From the NCBI RefSeq assembly GCF_037023745.1, contig NZ_CP146101.1, forward strand, positions 806,001 through 870,000: 64,000 bases of DNA, written 5' to 3'. This document shows positions 1-8,800 of the stretch, piece after piece. The notes under the pieces are model-generated. The model was not told where the DNA came from. It saw only the letters and a program-made list of their open reading frames with translations, and searched no databases. Every line of letters begins with the position of its first letter. Within the stretch, counting starts at the first letter, position 1. Position numbers and translations under genes: made by a program. Origin of the DNA: Streptomyces sp. SCSIO 30461 (GTDB lineage: Bacteria; Actinomycetota; Actinomycetes; Streptomycetales; Streptomycetaceae).

Positions 1-945
1 GCGGACGGCCACGAGCTGTGGCGGTTGTCGGCGGACGCCTGGGTGTACTCGCTCAAGGCCGCCCGCCGCACGGTCGTCACCGGCACCCGCGGCGGTGGTG
101 TGCAGGCATGGGAGGCGGCAACCGGCGAGAAGCTCTGGGAAGTCACCGGAGCGCAGACCGACTTCGAGACTCCGGAGTCCGGTCCCGCCCTCGCCGGCGA
201 CACCGTCTACGTCTGGCGCGATGCCCGCCTCCAGGCGCTGGACACCCGCAGCGGTACGGAACGCTGGTCGTATCCGGTCGGCGACGCGGCCTCCTGCGGC
301 GGCGTGCCGGTCAGGGTGCACCAGGGGGAGGACGGCTGCACATATGTCGCGGCCGGTACGCGGGTGCTGTGCGTGGAGACGGCGAGCGGTCTCGTCCGCT
401 GGCACTTCGAGGCGCCCGCCGTATTCCTGTCGCCGCCCGCCTTCGTGCCCGGTCCGGCGGTGACCGGGGGCGGGGTGTATCTCGCCGACTACCTCGGCAC
501 GGTGTACGCGATCGACGCGGCGACCGGAAAGGACCGCTGGCGGATCGCCACCGAGTCCCGTACCTCGATCGACCCCGTGCTGGTCGCCGATGGAAACGTG
601 CATGTGGGCAGTGGCAGCGCTCTGTACACACTGGACGCGGTCACCGGCACCCCGAAGTGGCGTTTCGCGGCGGCCGGGGAGGTCATCGGCGCACCGGTGG
701 TCGCGGACGGGAGGGTGCACTTCGGCGCCGCCGACCATGTGCTCTACACCCTGGACGCGAGCGGCGGGCAGCTGCGCTGGAAGCTGGCCACCGGTGGCGA
801 GATCACGGGGTCGCCGGTGGTGCGGAGCGGCGTGGTGTACGCGTGCTCCAAGGACCGCTGTGTGTACGCGCTGGACGCCGTGAAGGGCACGGCGACCGGC
901 ACGGGACCGGCACCGGGGTCCGGTGCGGCGGGGGCGGCGCGCTGA
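1..945 (+). CDS. PQQ-type beta-propeller protein, C-terminal part (5' end outside window)
   Basis: The frame is open from base 1, so the start lies outside the window. The visible 314 residues are repeated beta-propeller blades of the PQQ/YWTD-like type: each blade has an A-x-T/S-G-x-x-x-W motif (for example AATGEKLWEV, AATGKDRWRI, AVTGTPKWRF, DASGGQLRWKL) followed by a V-Y-V/V-H-F strand. In Streptomyces such propellers commonly form the sensor half of Ser/Thr protein kinases or stand alone as secreted proteins; which applies here cannot be seen. The protein ends in a short Gly/Ala-rich tail. The next gene is convergent. Family assignment is firm, function is not. Confidence 0.85.
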   Translation, partial: ADGHELWRLSADAWVYSLKAARRTVVTGTRGGGVQAWEAATGEKLWEVTGAQTDFETPESGPALAGDTVYVWRDARLQALDTRSGTERWSYPVGDAASCGGVPVRVHQGEDGCTYVAAGTRVLCVETASGLVRWHFEAPAVFLSPPAFVPGPAVTGGGVYLADYLGTVYAIDAATGKDRWRIATESRTSIDPVLVADGNVHVGSGSALYTLDAVTGTPKWRFAAAGEVIGAPVVADGRVHFGAADHVLYTLDASGGQLRWKLATGGEITGSPVVRSGVVYACSKDRCVYALDAVKGTATGTGPAPGSGAAGAAR

Positions 946-1129
946 GGTTCCGGCCGCGTGGCGGCGGTCGTCCACACCGTCACTATGGTGACGTGCGCTC
1001 GTCAATTCGGGGCCATGACACCGTCACCGTCGACCACAGCGGCCCGGCCAGGGCGACCGAGCTCAGGGAGTGCAACATCTCGTACGCCGCCAGCACGGCG
1101 ATTTCTCGCTGAACCAGGCGGGGCGGGAC

Positions 1130-1996
1130 TCACCGCAACCGGTATCCGGGCCCGCCCCCTGCCTCGCTCGCACCACCATCCGCGGTCGCACCGCCACCCG
1201 GCCCCCCACCGGCGACCGCCCCCGCACTCCGCCTGTTCGCGAACAGCTCCGCCTGCCGGTCGGCGGGCAGATTCCCGAGGGCGATCAGCTGCTGGGCATG
1301 GGCGAATGCCTGGTTCCGTACCGCCTCGTTCGCCGCCCACACCGCCCGTACCGTCCCCTGCACCGCCTCCGTCGGGTACGAGGCGATCACGGCGGCGCAG
1401 CGTACGGCGGCGGGCAGCTCGTCTCCGGGCGCCACCACCTCGCTCACCAGTCCCGTCTCATACGCCCGGCGCGCCGAGACACGCTCGGCCGTACCCATCA
1501 GTGCCATTCGGGCGGCTTCGCCCAACGGCATGCGCAACGCCATGTGGACCGACTCGTAGGCGCTCACCATCCCGTAGCCGGTGTGCGGGTCGAAGAACTG
1601 TGCGTCATCCGCCGCGATCACGAACTCCGCCTCGCCCAGCAGATAGAAGGCCCCGCCGCAGGCCAGCCCGCGCACTGCCGCGATCACCGGTATCCACAGG
1701 TCGTTGGCCTTGGGGCCGATGCTGAGCAGTGGATCGTCGATCGAGTACGGGGACGAGGGCTGCGGCACCTCGGCGTCCCGGTCGATCCCGGTGCAGAACG
1801 CTCGTGTTCCGGCGCCCGTCACCACCGCCGCCCGCACGGTGTCGTCGTAGCGGAACCCCCGCCACACGCGGGCGAGTCCGGCCGCCATCGCGAGGTCGAT
1901 GGCATTGTGTCTCGCGGGCCGGTCGAGGGTGACGACGGCGACTCCGGTGTCCTTGTCGGTTTCGACGCGGATGCCGTGGCCGCCGGTACCGCTCAT
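1130..1996 (-). CDS. Enoyl-CoA hydratase/isomerase (crotonase) family protein
   Basis: A 288-residue crotonase-fold protein. The N-terminal strand-turn (VAVVTLDRPARHNAIDL), the first oxyanion segment (AFCTGIDRDAE) and the second (RGLACGGAFYLLGEAEFVIA) are visible. The place where hydratases carry a catalytic Glu (the F-x-x-PE-x-x-LG segment) reads FFDPHTGYG, so the classical Glu is not obvious and the reaction may not be simple hydration. The start ATG overlaps the stop of the upstream DUF35 gene (ATGA), and both follow the thiolase gene, so the three form an operon. The last 45 residues are Gly/Ala-rich and probably disordered. By analogy with steroid side-chain operons it may provide the hydroxyacyl-CoA cleaved by the Ltp2-like protein; this is inference. 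Confidence 0.85.
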   Translation of the reverse strand: MSGTGGHGIRVETDKDTGVAVVTLDRPARHNAIDLAMAAGLARVWRGFRYDDTVRAAVVTGAGTRAFCTGIDRDAEVPQPSSPYSIDDPLLSIGPKANDLWIPVIAAVRGLACGGAFYLLGEAEFVIAADDAQFFDPHTGYGMVSAYESVHMALRMPLGEAARMALMGTAERVSARRAYETGLVSEVVAPGDELPAAVRCAAVIASYPTEAVQGTVRAVWAANEAVRNQAFAHAQQLIALGNLPADRQAELFANRRSAGAVAGGGPGGGATADGGASEAGGGPGYRLR

Positions 1997-2442
1997 GATC
2001 GCTCCAGCAGCCAGCGCGGCACGGTCGTCCCGTCCGCGAGCTTGGTGAACGCCACCCGCACCGGTGCCCCGATGCGCAGCCGCGCGGGGTCGACGGAGTC
2101 GAGGTCGGCGTCCGCGTCGGCCACCACATTGCCGACCAGCCGGATGTGTGGCGCGTCGGCCAGCTCCACGATGACGGCGTTGTAAGGGGCCTGTTCGGCG
2201 TAGGGGGACAGCAGAGGCGGGTGGGGGAGCACATAGGACCAGATCCGCCCGCGTCCGTCCATCGGCTGCCAGTGGCTCTCGAACGACTGGCAGTGCGGGC
2301 AGCAGGGGCGCGGCGGGAAGCGCAGCCGGCCGCAGGAGGCGCAGCCCTGGACGCGCAGTTCGCCGAGCGCCGCGTACTCCCAGAAGGGTGCGCCGTCCTC
2401 GTCGGCTACGGGTGCGAGGTAGTGACCGTCGTGGTCTGTCAT
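1993..2442 (-). CDS. DUF35 zinc-ribbon/OB-fold protein
   Basis: A 149-residue protein with an N-terminal helix (PFWEYAALGELRVQGC), a zinc ribbon with two CxxC pairs (CASCGRLRFPPRPCCPHC, residues about 32-50) and a C-terminal OB-fold. DUF35 proteins bind acyl-CoA and act as obligate partners of thiolase-like enzymes; in actinobacterial steroid catabolism a DUF35 domain completes the Ltp2 retro-aldolase. Start ATG at 2442 is chosen because it begins the conserved N-terminus; a longer open frame upstream is a shadow of the thiolase gene. It lies 17 bp after the thiolase stop and overlaps the crotonase start by four bases, so co-transcription and complex formation with the thiolase-like protein are likely. 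Confidence 0.88.
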   Translation of the reverse strand: MTDHDGHYLAPVADEDGAPFWEYAALGELRVQGCASCGRLRFPPRPCCPHCQSFESHWQPMDGRGRIWSYVLPHPPLLSPYAEQAPYNAVIVELADAPHIRLVGNVVADADADLDSVDPARLRIGAPVRVAFTKLADGTTVPRWLLERS

Positions 2443-2459
2443 CGTTCCCACTTCCCTGG

Positions 2460-3608
2460 TCAGTTCCGCAGCAGCAGTGCCGAGGTCGGAACGCCTTCGC
2501 CCGCCGTCACCAGACAGGTCGCGGCGTCCGGTACCTGGGCGGTGGAGGTGCCGCGCAGCTGCTTCACGCCTTCGTTGACGAGGTTGAAGCCGTGCACGTA
2601 CGCCTCGCTGAGACCGCCGCCGCCGGTGTTCATCGGCAGCCGCCCGCCTGTCTCCAGGGCCCCGCCCTCCGTGTACGCGGCGCCTTCGCCGCGCCCGCAG
2701 AAGCCGTAGCCCTCCAGGGACAGCGGGATCAGCGGGGTGAACGCGTCGTAGATCTGGGCGACGTCGATGTCCTGCGGCCCGAAGTCGGCGGTCTTCCACA
2801 ACTGGCGGGCAGCGGTCCAGGCGGGGCCGGTGAGCGGGTCGTCGTTCCAGTAGTTGACCATGCCGTGGTGCTGGGCGGGCAGGCCCTGGGCGGCGGAGTG
2901 GACGTAGACGGGCCTGCTGCGGCAGTCGCGGGCACGTTCGGCGGACACCACGACGCAGGCCAGGGCGCCGTCCGTCTCAAGGCAGTTGTCGAAGAGGCAG
3001 AGCGGTTCGCTGATCCAGCGCGCCGTCATGTACATCTCGCGGGTCAGCGGACGCTCGTGCATGATCGCGGCGGGGTTCTGGTTGGCGCGGTTGCGGCAGG
3101 CGAGGGCCACGTTGAAGAGGTGGTCGCGAGTGGCTCCGTACTCGTGCATGTAGCGCCTGGCGAGCATCCCGATCTCGTCGGCCGGCCGCAGCAGGCCGAA
3201 GGGGCGAGTCCACTGCCCGGGGGTCGGCAACTGCGCGGCGGTGTTCTTCCAGGGGCGCGGCCCCGAGCCCCGCTTGCGTGACCGCCAGGCGACCCCGACG
3301 CTCGCCTGCCCGGTGGCGATGGCGGCGGCGAGGTGGCCGACGGTCGCGCAGGAGCCGCCGCCGCCGTAGCCCACCTTGCTGAAGAAGGTGACGTCCCCGG
3401 CCCCGATCGCCTTGGCGATCTCGACCTCGTCGGTCTCCTCCATCGTGTACGAGGCGAATGCGTCGACCTCGCCGGGTGCGATGCCCGCGTCGTCCAGCGC
3501 CGCGATGATGGCGCGGCAGGCGAGCGTCTTCTCGGATTCGGGGAGGTGTTTCGCGAAGGGGGTCTGACCTATTCCGGCTATCGCTGTCGCGTCCTTGAGG
3601 GTCGCCAT
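2460..3608 (-). CDS. Thiolase-like / lipid-transfer (Ltp2, SCP-x type) protein
   Basis: A 382-residue thiolase-fold protein. It has the N-terminal AIAGIGQTPF strand, a Gly-rich segment with Cys (GYGGGGSCATVGHLAAAI), the C-terminal QIYDAFTPLIPLSLEGYGFC block and the late NTGGGGLSEAYVHG motif. Its size and lack of the biosynthetic-thiolase NxxCGSG signature point to the SCP-x/Ltp group, which includes CoA thiolases and retro-aldolases. The adjacent DUF35 gene favours an Ltp2-like aldolase, because Ltp2 works with a DUF35 partner. The start at 3608 is the first Met of the conserved N-terminus and has no Shine-Dalgarno sequence. A -10-like TACCCT lies 7 nt upstream, suggesting a leaderless mRNA. 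The palindromic operator at 3630-3644 overlaps the -35 region. Confidence 0.85.
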   Translation of the reverse strand: MATLKDATAIAGIGQTPFAKHLPESEKTLACRAIIAALDDAGIAPGEVDAFASYTMEETDEVEIAKAIGAGDVTFFSKVGYGGGGSCATVGHLAAAIATGQASVGVAWRSRKRGSGPRPWKNTAAQLPTPGQWTRPFGLLRPADEIGMLARRYMHEYGATRDHLFNVALACRNRANQNPAAIMHERPLTREMYMTARWISEPLCLFDNCLETDGALACVVVSAERARDCRSRPVYVHSAAQGLPAQHHGMVNYWNDDPLTGPAWTAARQLWKTADFGPQDIDVAQIYDAFTPLIPLSLEGYGFCGRGEGAAYTEGGALETGGRLPMNTGGGGLSEAYVHGFNLVNEGVKQLRGTSTAQVPDAATCLVTAGEGVPTSALLLRN

Positions 3609-3615
3609 GCGGGCG

Positions 3616-3644
3616 AGGGTACAGCTAATCTGACGGATAGTCAG
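3616..3644 (-). promoter_or_regulatory. Promoter of the thiolase operon with overlapping operator
   Basis: Read on the minus strand, CTGACT (3644-3639) as -35, a 17-bp spacer and TACCCT (3621-3616) as -10 are followed by 7 bases and the thiolase ATG. The same spacing recurs in front of the amidohydrolase at 9071. Both predict transcription starting at or within a base of the start codon. Confidence 0.55.
3630..3644. promoter_or_regulatory. Operator copy 1 (CTGACGnnnCGTCAG family)
   Basis: The sequence CTGACGGATAGTCAG is a 15-bp palindrome with one mismatch. It lies between the divergent thiolase and CoA-ligase genes, where one bound repressor could control both. Four near-identical copies occur at 9035, 15257, 17089 and 43875, each before a catabolic gene. 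The length and symmetry fit a TetR-family dimer; the regulator itself is not in the window. Confidence 0.75.
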
Positions 3645-3670
3645 GTACTGGGCCACGGAGAGGAGCGGCG

Positions 3671-5230
3671 ATGCGCGGCGACCTGGAGTGGATGTCCATC
3701 CCGAGGCTGGTGCGCGACGCCGCCGAGCGCTACGGGGAGCGGGAAGCCGTTGCCGACGGGCGGACCCGGCTCTCGTACGGCGAGCTGGGCGAACGGGTCG
3801 AGCGGGCCGCCGCGGGCTGCGTCGCGGCCGGCGTGGAGCCGGGCGACCGGGTGGCGATATGGGCGCCCAACACACTCGACTGGATCGTCAGCGCGCTCGG
3901 CGCGGTGTCGGCGGGCGCGGTGCTGGTGCCGCTCAACACCCGCTCCAAGGGCACCGAGGCCGCGTACATCCTGGAACGAACTCGCGTGAAACTGCTTTTC
4001 ATCACGGGCACGTTCCTCGGCACTTCGTACGTGGCGTCCCTGCGCCGCGCGGATGTCCCGCTGCCGCACCTGGAGCAGGTGGTGGTGTTCGCGGACAGCG
4101 CCCCCGAGGACTACCGCACCTGGAAGGACTTCCTGGCGGCCGGGGACACGGTGTCGCCGGCGGAGGTACGGGCCAGGGCCGACGCCGTGGTCCCATCGTC
4201 GCCTTCGGACATCGTCTTCACCTCGGGCACGACGGGCCGCCCCAAGGGTGCGGTGATCACCCATGCCCAGACCCTGCGCTGCTACGACACGTGGTGCGAG
4301 CTCGCCGGGTTGCGCGAGGGGGACCGCTACCTGATCGTGAACCCCTTCTTCCACACCTTCGGCTACAAGGCCGGGATCATCGCCTGTCTGATGCGCGGCG
4401 CGACGATGGTGCCGCAGCCGGTGTTCAACGTGGACACGGTGCTCGCGAACATCGCCGCCGAACGCATCTCCGTACTCCCTGGCCCGCCCACCCTGCACCA
4501 GTCGCTGCTGGACCACCCGGCGCGCGACGCCCACGACCTGTCGGCGTTGAGGCTGGTCGTGACGGGCGCTGCGGTGGTGCCGCTCCAGTTGGTGGAGCGG
4601 CTGCGCGGCGAGCTGCGCATCGCCACCGTGCTGACGGCGTACGGCCTCTCCGAGGCATCCGGCATCGTCACGATGTGCCGCCGCGGCGACCCCTCCGAGA
4701 CCATCGCCACCACCTCAGGCCGTGCCATCCCGGACACGGAGGTCCGCGTGATGTCCGGAGCGCTCGGTGAGCCGGGCGAGATCCTGGTACGCGGCCACAA
4801 CGTGATGAGCGGCTACTTCGAGGACCCGGAGGGCACCGCGGCGGCGATCGACGAGGACGGGTGGCTGCACACCGGAGACGTGGGCGTCCTGGACGAGCGC
4901 GGCAACCTGCGGATCACCGACCGGATCAAGGACATGTTCATCGTCGGCGGCTTCAACGCCTATCCGGCCGAGATCGAGCAACTCCTCGGACTGCACCCCG
5001 ATATCGCTGACGTGGCGGTGATCGGTGTTCCGGACGGTCGGCTGGGCGAGGTCGGCAGGGCGTATGTGGTGCGCAGGGCGGGCGCGACGCTGACGGCTGA
5101 CGACGTGATCGCGTGGTCGCGGCGGGAGATGGCGAACTACAAGGTTCCGAGGTCGGTGGAGTTCGTGGCGGAGCTCCCGCGGAACGCGGGCGGGAAGGTG
5201 CTGAAGGGAGAGCTGAGGAGACGTCGTTGA
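3671..5230 (+). CDS. FadD3-like acyl-CoA ligase (AMP-forming)
   Basis: A 519-residue ANL-superfamily ligase that activates a carboxylic acid with ATP and CoA. The P-loop FTSGTTGRPKGA, the adenine motif YGLSEA, the GWLHTGDVG core and the C-terminal hinge and loop (ITDRIKDMFIVGGFNAYPAEIE), with the catalytic Lys in NAGGKVLK, are all present. The overall sequence, including VLPGPPT, SLLDHPAR and the AYGLSEASG region, strongly recalls mycobacterial FadD3, which activates the steroid-ring acid HIP; the similarity is from memory and the substrate is not proven. The start ATG has a GGAG-type ribosome site 5-8 nt upstream. The gene is divergent from the thiolase operon and shares operator copy 1. Two strong hairpins follow the stop codon. 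Confidence 0.88.
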   Translation: MRGDLEWMSIPRLVRDAAERYGEREAVADGRTRLSYGELGERVERAAAGCVAAGVEPGDRVAIWAPNTLDWIVSALGAVSAGAVLVPLNTRSKGTEAAYILERTRVKLLFITGTFLGTSYVASLRRADVPLPHLEQVVVFADSAPEDYRTWKDFLAAGDTVSPAEVRARADAVVPSSPSDIVFTSGTTGRPKGAVITHAQTLRCYDTWCELAGLREGDRYLIVNPFFHTFGYKAGIIACLMRGATMVPQPVFNVDTVLANIAAERISVLPGPPTLHQSLLDHPARDAHDLSALRLVVTGAAVVPLQLVERLRGELRIATVLTAYGLSEASGIVTMCRRGDPSETIATTSGRAIPDTEVRVMSGALGEPGEILVRGHNVMSGYFEDPEGTAAAIDEDGWLHTGDVGVLDERGNLRITDRIKDMFIVGGFNAYPAEIEQLLGLHPDIADVAVIGVPDGRLGEVGRAYVVRRAGATLTADDVIAWSRREMANYKVPRSVEFVAELPRNAGGKVLKGELRRRR

Positions 5231-5239
5231 CTTCCGCTC

Positions 5240-5302
5240 GCCGGGCTTGGGCCCGGCTCGTGTGAGGGGCGCCGCCCCGCGCACGCGAAGCCCGCGCGGG
5301 GC
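5240..5302 (+). terminator. Two hairpins after the CoA ligase
   Basis: GCCGGGC and GCCCGGC with a TTGG loop form the first stem (5240-5257), ten bases after the ligase stop. A second perfect 9-bp stem, GCCCCGCGC/GCGCGGGGC, spans 5274-5302. No T-run follows, which is common for Streptomyces terminators. They separate the ligase from the convergent repeat-protein gene. Confidence 0.6.
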
Positions 5303-5459
5303 ATGAGGAGTGCGCGAGCACGAGGCGGCACGGAGCACACGGCGGTACGCATGCCAGGGCCGCGACGGGTCCCCCTCCGTCGCGGCCCTGGCGTTGCGCG
5401 GCTGCGACGGCTCCCCCTCCGCGCCGCCGCGGCCGTACCCCGTCGTGTTCGGCTTGTGG

Positions 5460-5636
5460 TTAATTCTTGGGCGGGGCGGGTGCGTGGTTGTCGCCCATGG
5501 TGGTGAGCAGGGCGTCCTTGGGCGGGACGGGTGCGTGGTTGTCGCTCATGGTGGTGAGCGGGGCGTCCTTGGGCGGGACGGGTGCGTGGTTGTCACCCAT
5601 GGTCGTGATGTCCTCGTTCTTCTTCGTGCCGCTCAT
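5460..5636 (-). CDS. Small tandem-repeat protein downstream of the AfsR-type regulator
   Basis: A 58-residue protein made of a short head (MSGTKKNED) and three tandem repeats of about 17 residues with the pattern TTMxDNHAPxPPKDA; the DNA unit is 51 bp. Start at 5636 is preferred over the longer frame from 5729 because GAGGGGGAG lies about 9 nt upstream. It has no signal peptide and no transmembrane segment. Small Streptomyces proteins with repeated D-N/S-H-A motifs are known as conserved hypotheticals (sometimes labelled sigma-like); I know of no established function. It is co-directional with and downstream of the AfsR-type gene, 197 bp after its stop, so it may be a partner or a peptide ligand of the TPR domain; that is inference. 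Confidence 0.7.
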   Translation of the reverse strand: MSGTKKNEDITTMGDNHAPVPPKDAPLTTMSDNHAPVPPKDALLTTMGDNHAPAPPKN

Positions 5637-5675
5637 CGTCGTCAGCTCCCCCTCGAGTTGCCGTAGTTCGGTTGA

Positions 5676-5713
5676 GTCCGTTCGGCAACTCCCCCGAGAA
5701 TCGCCGAACGGAC
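5676..5713 (-). other. Perfect inverted repeat between the regulator and the repeat-protein gene
   Basis: GTCCGTTCGGC (5676-5686) and GCCGAACGGAC (5703-5713) form an 11-bp perfect stem with a 16-nt loop. It lies after the AfsR-type stop (5834) and upstream of the small gene's start (5636). It could be a terminator of the first gene, an operator or a leader structure of the second. Confidence 0.5.
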
Positions 5714-5833
5714 CTTCGGAACCGCTCACCTTAACGATGAGCCAAGTCGGTCCCCACGCCCCCGTTGTAAGGACCGATGCACACGAGAATGCCGGATGCG
5801 CATAAACGAACGCTGAACGCGCAGGGCATCAGG

Positions 5834-8800
5834 TCAGGCGGCTGCAACGGCGGTGATCAGCAGCTGAACGTCATCCGCTTCGGTGGAGCCGAGCTTCCGG
5901 TAGATGTCGACCGCCTCGCGCCAGCACGCCCGGGCCCGGTCGCCTTGGCGTAGACACTCCAGGGCCTTTCCAAGCACCGTCAGGGTGTTTCCCCGCGTAC
6001 GGTCTCCGCCGATGCAGCCGAGTGCCAGTGCCTGCTCGGCGTGCTGTGCTGCCTGAGTCGGTCTGTTCGCAGCGAGATGAGCCTCAGCAATGCGGAAGTG
6101 GGTGGCTCCTTCCCAGAGGCGCTGGCGGTTCTTGCCGAAGATGCCCAGGGCTTCATCGAACTCCTTCAGGGCCTCGGACTGCCGGCCGGCGTGAGAGAGC
6201 GCGATCCCCAGTGCGTAGTGGCCGTTGGCCAGCCTCAGGGGCAGGCCCATCCGGTCGTATATCGCGACGCCCTTCCTGGCGAGCCGTATGGCGTTCTCCG
6301 GTTCGCGTCCGATGAGCACGTACACCCGCGAGAGATTGCACAGTGCACTGGCCTCACCGGGCAGATTGCCGTCGGTGCGGGAGCCCTCAAGCGCTTCGAG
6401 CAGGTGCTGCTCTGCCTCCTCCAGCCGTCCCTCGACAAGCGCGATGATGCCGCGGTCGTTGTCCGCCCAGTACACCGGTGCCGCGTCACCCGTTGCGACC
6501 GCCAAGCGCCGCGCGGCGCGTGCCTCGTCTTCGGCCTCGGTGTAACGCCCGGCCACCAGATGGACATTGGTGAGGGCCGTGCGGGCGCGTCCCTCAGCAC
6601 GTGCGTCATCGTCCGACTGGGCGGCATCGCGCGCGGCGAGCGCCGCTGCCGCGTACTGCTTTGAGTTGGCGCCGGATTCGCCCAAGTCCTTCGCCGCCCA
6701 GAGTAGATCCACCGCCCGTCGGAGCCGTTCACCACCCAAGGATTGGCGTGCACATGCCAGCAGGCAATTGGCCTCGGCGTACAGCCAGTCCAGAGCCTCC
6801 TGGCGGTCGGCGAAGGAGAGTCCCGCATACGCTGTGGGTTCCAGGTGGGCCACAAGCCGGTCACCCGGCCGCTCGATCGCGAACACCCTCGCCGCCGTCG
6901 CCAGGTAGAAGTCCAGCAACCGCGACAGCGCCGTCTCGCGCTCCTCCGCCGGCTCCTCGTCCCGCTCCGCGCATGAGCGCGCGTAGAGCCGCACCAGGTC
7001 GTGGAAGCGATAGCGCCCCGGCGCCGCTGACTCCAGCAGCGAGGTGTCGACCAGCGCCTCCAGCAGGTCCTCCGCGTCGTGCGACGGGAGGTCCAGTACG
7101 GCCGCGGCGGCCGCCAGCGAGATGTCCGGACCGTCAGCGAGCCCCAGCAGCCGGAAGGCGCGCGCCTGGGCCGGTTCAAGCTGGCCGTAGCCGAGTTCGA
7201 ACGTCGCCTTGACCGCGAGGTCACCCGCCTGCAGTTCGTCCAGCCGACGACGCTCGTCGGCGAGCTTGGCCGCGAGCACGGAGACCGTCCAGGTGCGGCG
7301 CGCGGCGAGGCGGGAGGCGGCGATACGGATCGCCAGCGGCAGGAAGCCGCAGGCGGCGACCACGTCCAGGGTCGCCTCACGCTCGGCGCGGACCCGCTCT
7401 TCACCCACGATCCGGGTGAAGAGCTGGATCGCCTCCTCCGGGGACATCACATCCAGGTCCACCAGATGTGCGCCCGCCAGGTCCACCATGCGGATCCGGC
7501 TGGTGAGCAGAGCCGCGCAACCCGGTGTGCCCGGCAGCAGCGGCCGGACCTGGGCGGCGTCCCGGGCGTTGTCCAGCAGGACGAGCACCCGGCGACCGTC
7601 GAGTGCGGAGCGGTAGAGGGCGGCGCGCTCGTCCAGTGAGTCGGGGATGTCCGTGTCGGGCGTGCCGAGTGCCCTCAGGAACGCCCCGAGTACCGTCTCC
7701 GGCTCGGCGGGCCGGTGTCCGGCGCCCTGGAGGTCCACGTAGAGCTGCCCGTCCGGGAACTGGGGACGCGCGTCGTGCGCCACATGCACGGCGAGAGTGG
7801 TCTTGCCGACCCCGCCGATTCCGGCGAGCGCGGAGACCGCCATCACCGATCCCTCGGAAGCGGCGAGTTGTTCGCCGAGTTCCCGTACGAGTGAGGCGCG
7901 GCCGGTGAAGTCGGGAACGGTCGCGGGCAGTTGCGCCGGCTTTCGGCGCCCTGACGTGCTTGGCCTCGCCTCCTCGGCAGGCCCGGCCAGCTCCTCGTCC
8001 GCCTGGAGGATCCGCTGCTGGAGCCGGGACAGTTCGGGTCGCGGGTCCACTCCCAGCTCATCGGCGAGCAGCCGCCGGGTGTCCGCGTACACGGCCAGTG
8101 CCTCTGCCTGCCGACCGCTGCGGTACAGCGCCAGCATCAGGAGTTCACGCAGCCGCTCGCGCAGTGGGTGGGCGGCGGTCAGGGCGGTCAGCTCGGACAC
8201 GGCCTCCGCGTGGTGCCCGACTTCAAGGTCCATCTCAAGGCGTGATTCGAGCAGTTGGAGCCGCCACTCTTCCAGGCGCACCCGCTGCGACTCGGCGTAG
8301 GGGCCGGGCACGGAGGCGAGCGCCTCGCCGTCCCACATGCCAAGCGCCTCGCCTGTCAGCGCCCGGGCCTGGGCGCGGTCCCCCTTCTCCCGAGCCCTCT
8401 CGGCCGCGGAGACCAGCTCCTGGGCGACACGGAGGTCGAGCGCGTCGGGCGGGGTGCGGATGGCGTAGCCGCCGGACTCGCTGACCAGCGCACCGGGGCC
8501 GAGCACCTTGCGCAGTCGCGACGCATAGGTGCGCACGGCCGCGAGTGCCTGCGAGGGCGGGTCCTCACCCCAGAGCGCGTCGATCAGCTCGGCCGCCGTG
8601 GCGGTGCGTCCCTCGCGCATCAGCAGTGCCGCGAGCAGGGCACGCTGCTGCGGGGACCCCGAGGGGAGGACGCGGTCTTCGCCCCAGGCGCGTACGGGTC
8701 CGAGCACGCTGAAACGCAGGCCGCTGCCGCCGGAGCCGCTACCGGCGTCGCTCTCACCGCCCGAAGCCACTGGAACACCGCGTTCCGGAGCGCTCTGCTC

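Noticed and set aside
1070..2185. 371-codon plus-strand frame opposite the crotonase/DUF35 genes
   Set aside because: It is antisense to two well-supported genes and has the His/Arg-rich composition typical of shadow frames.
2388..3281. 297-codon plus-strand frame opposite the thiolase
   Set aside because: Antisense shadow without domain content.
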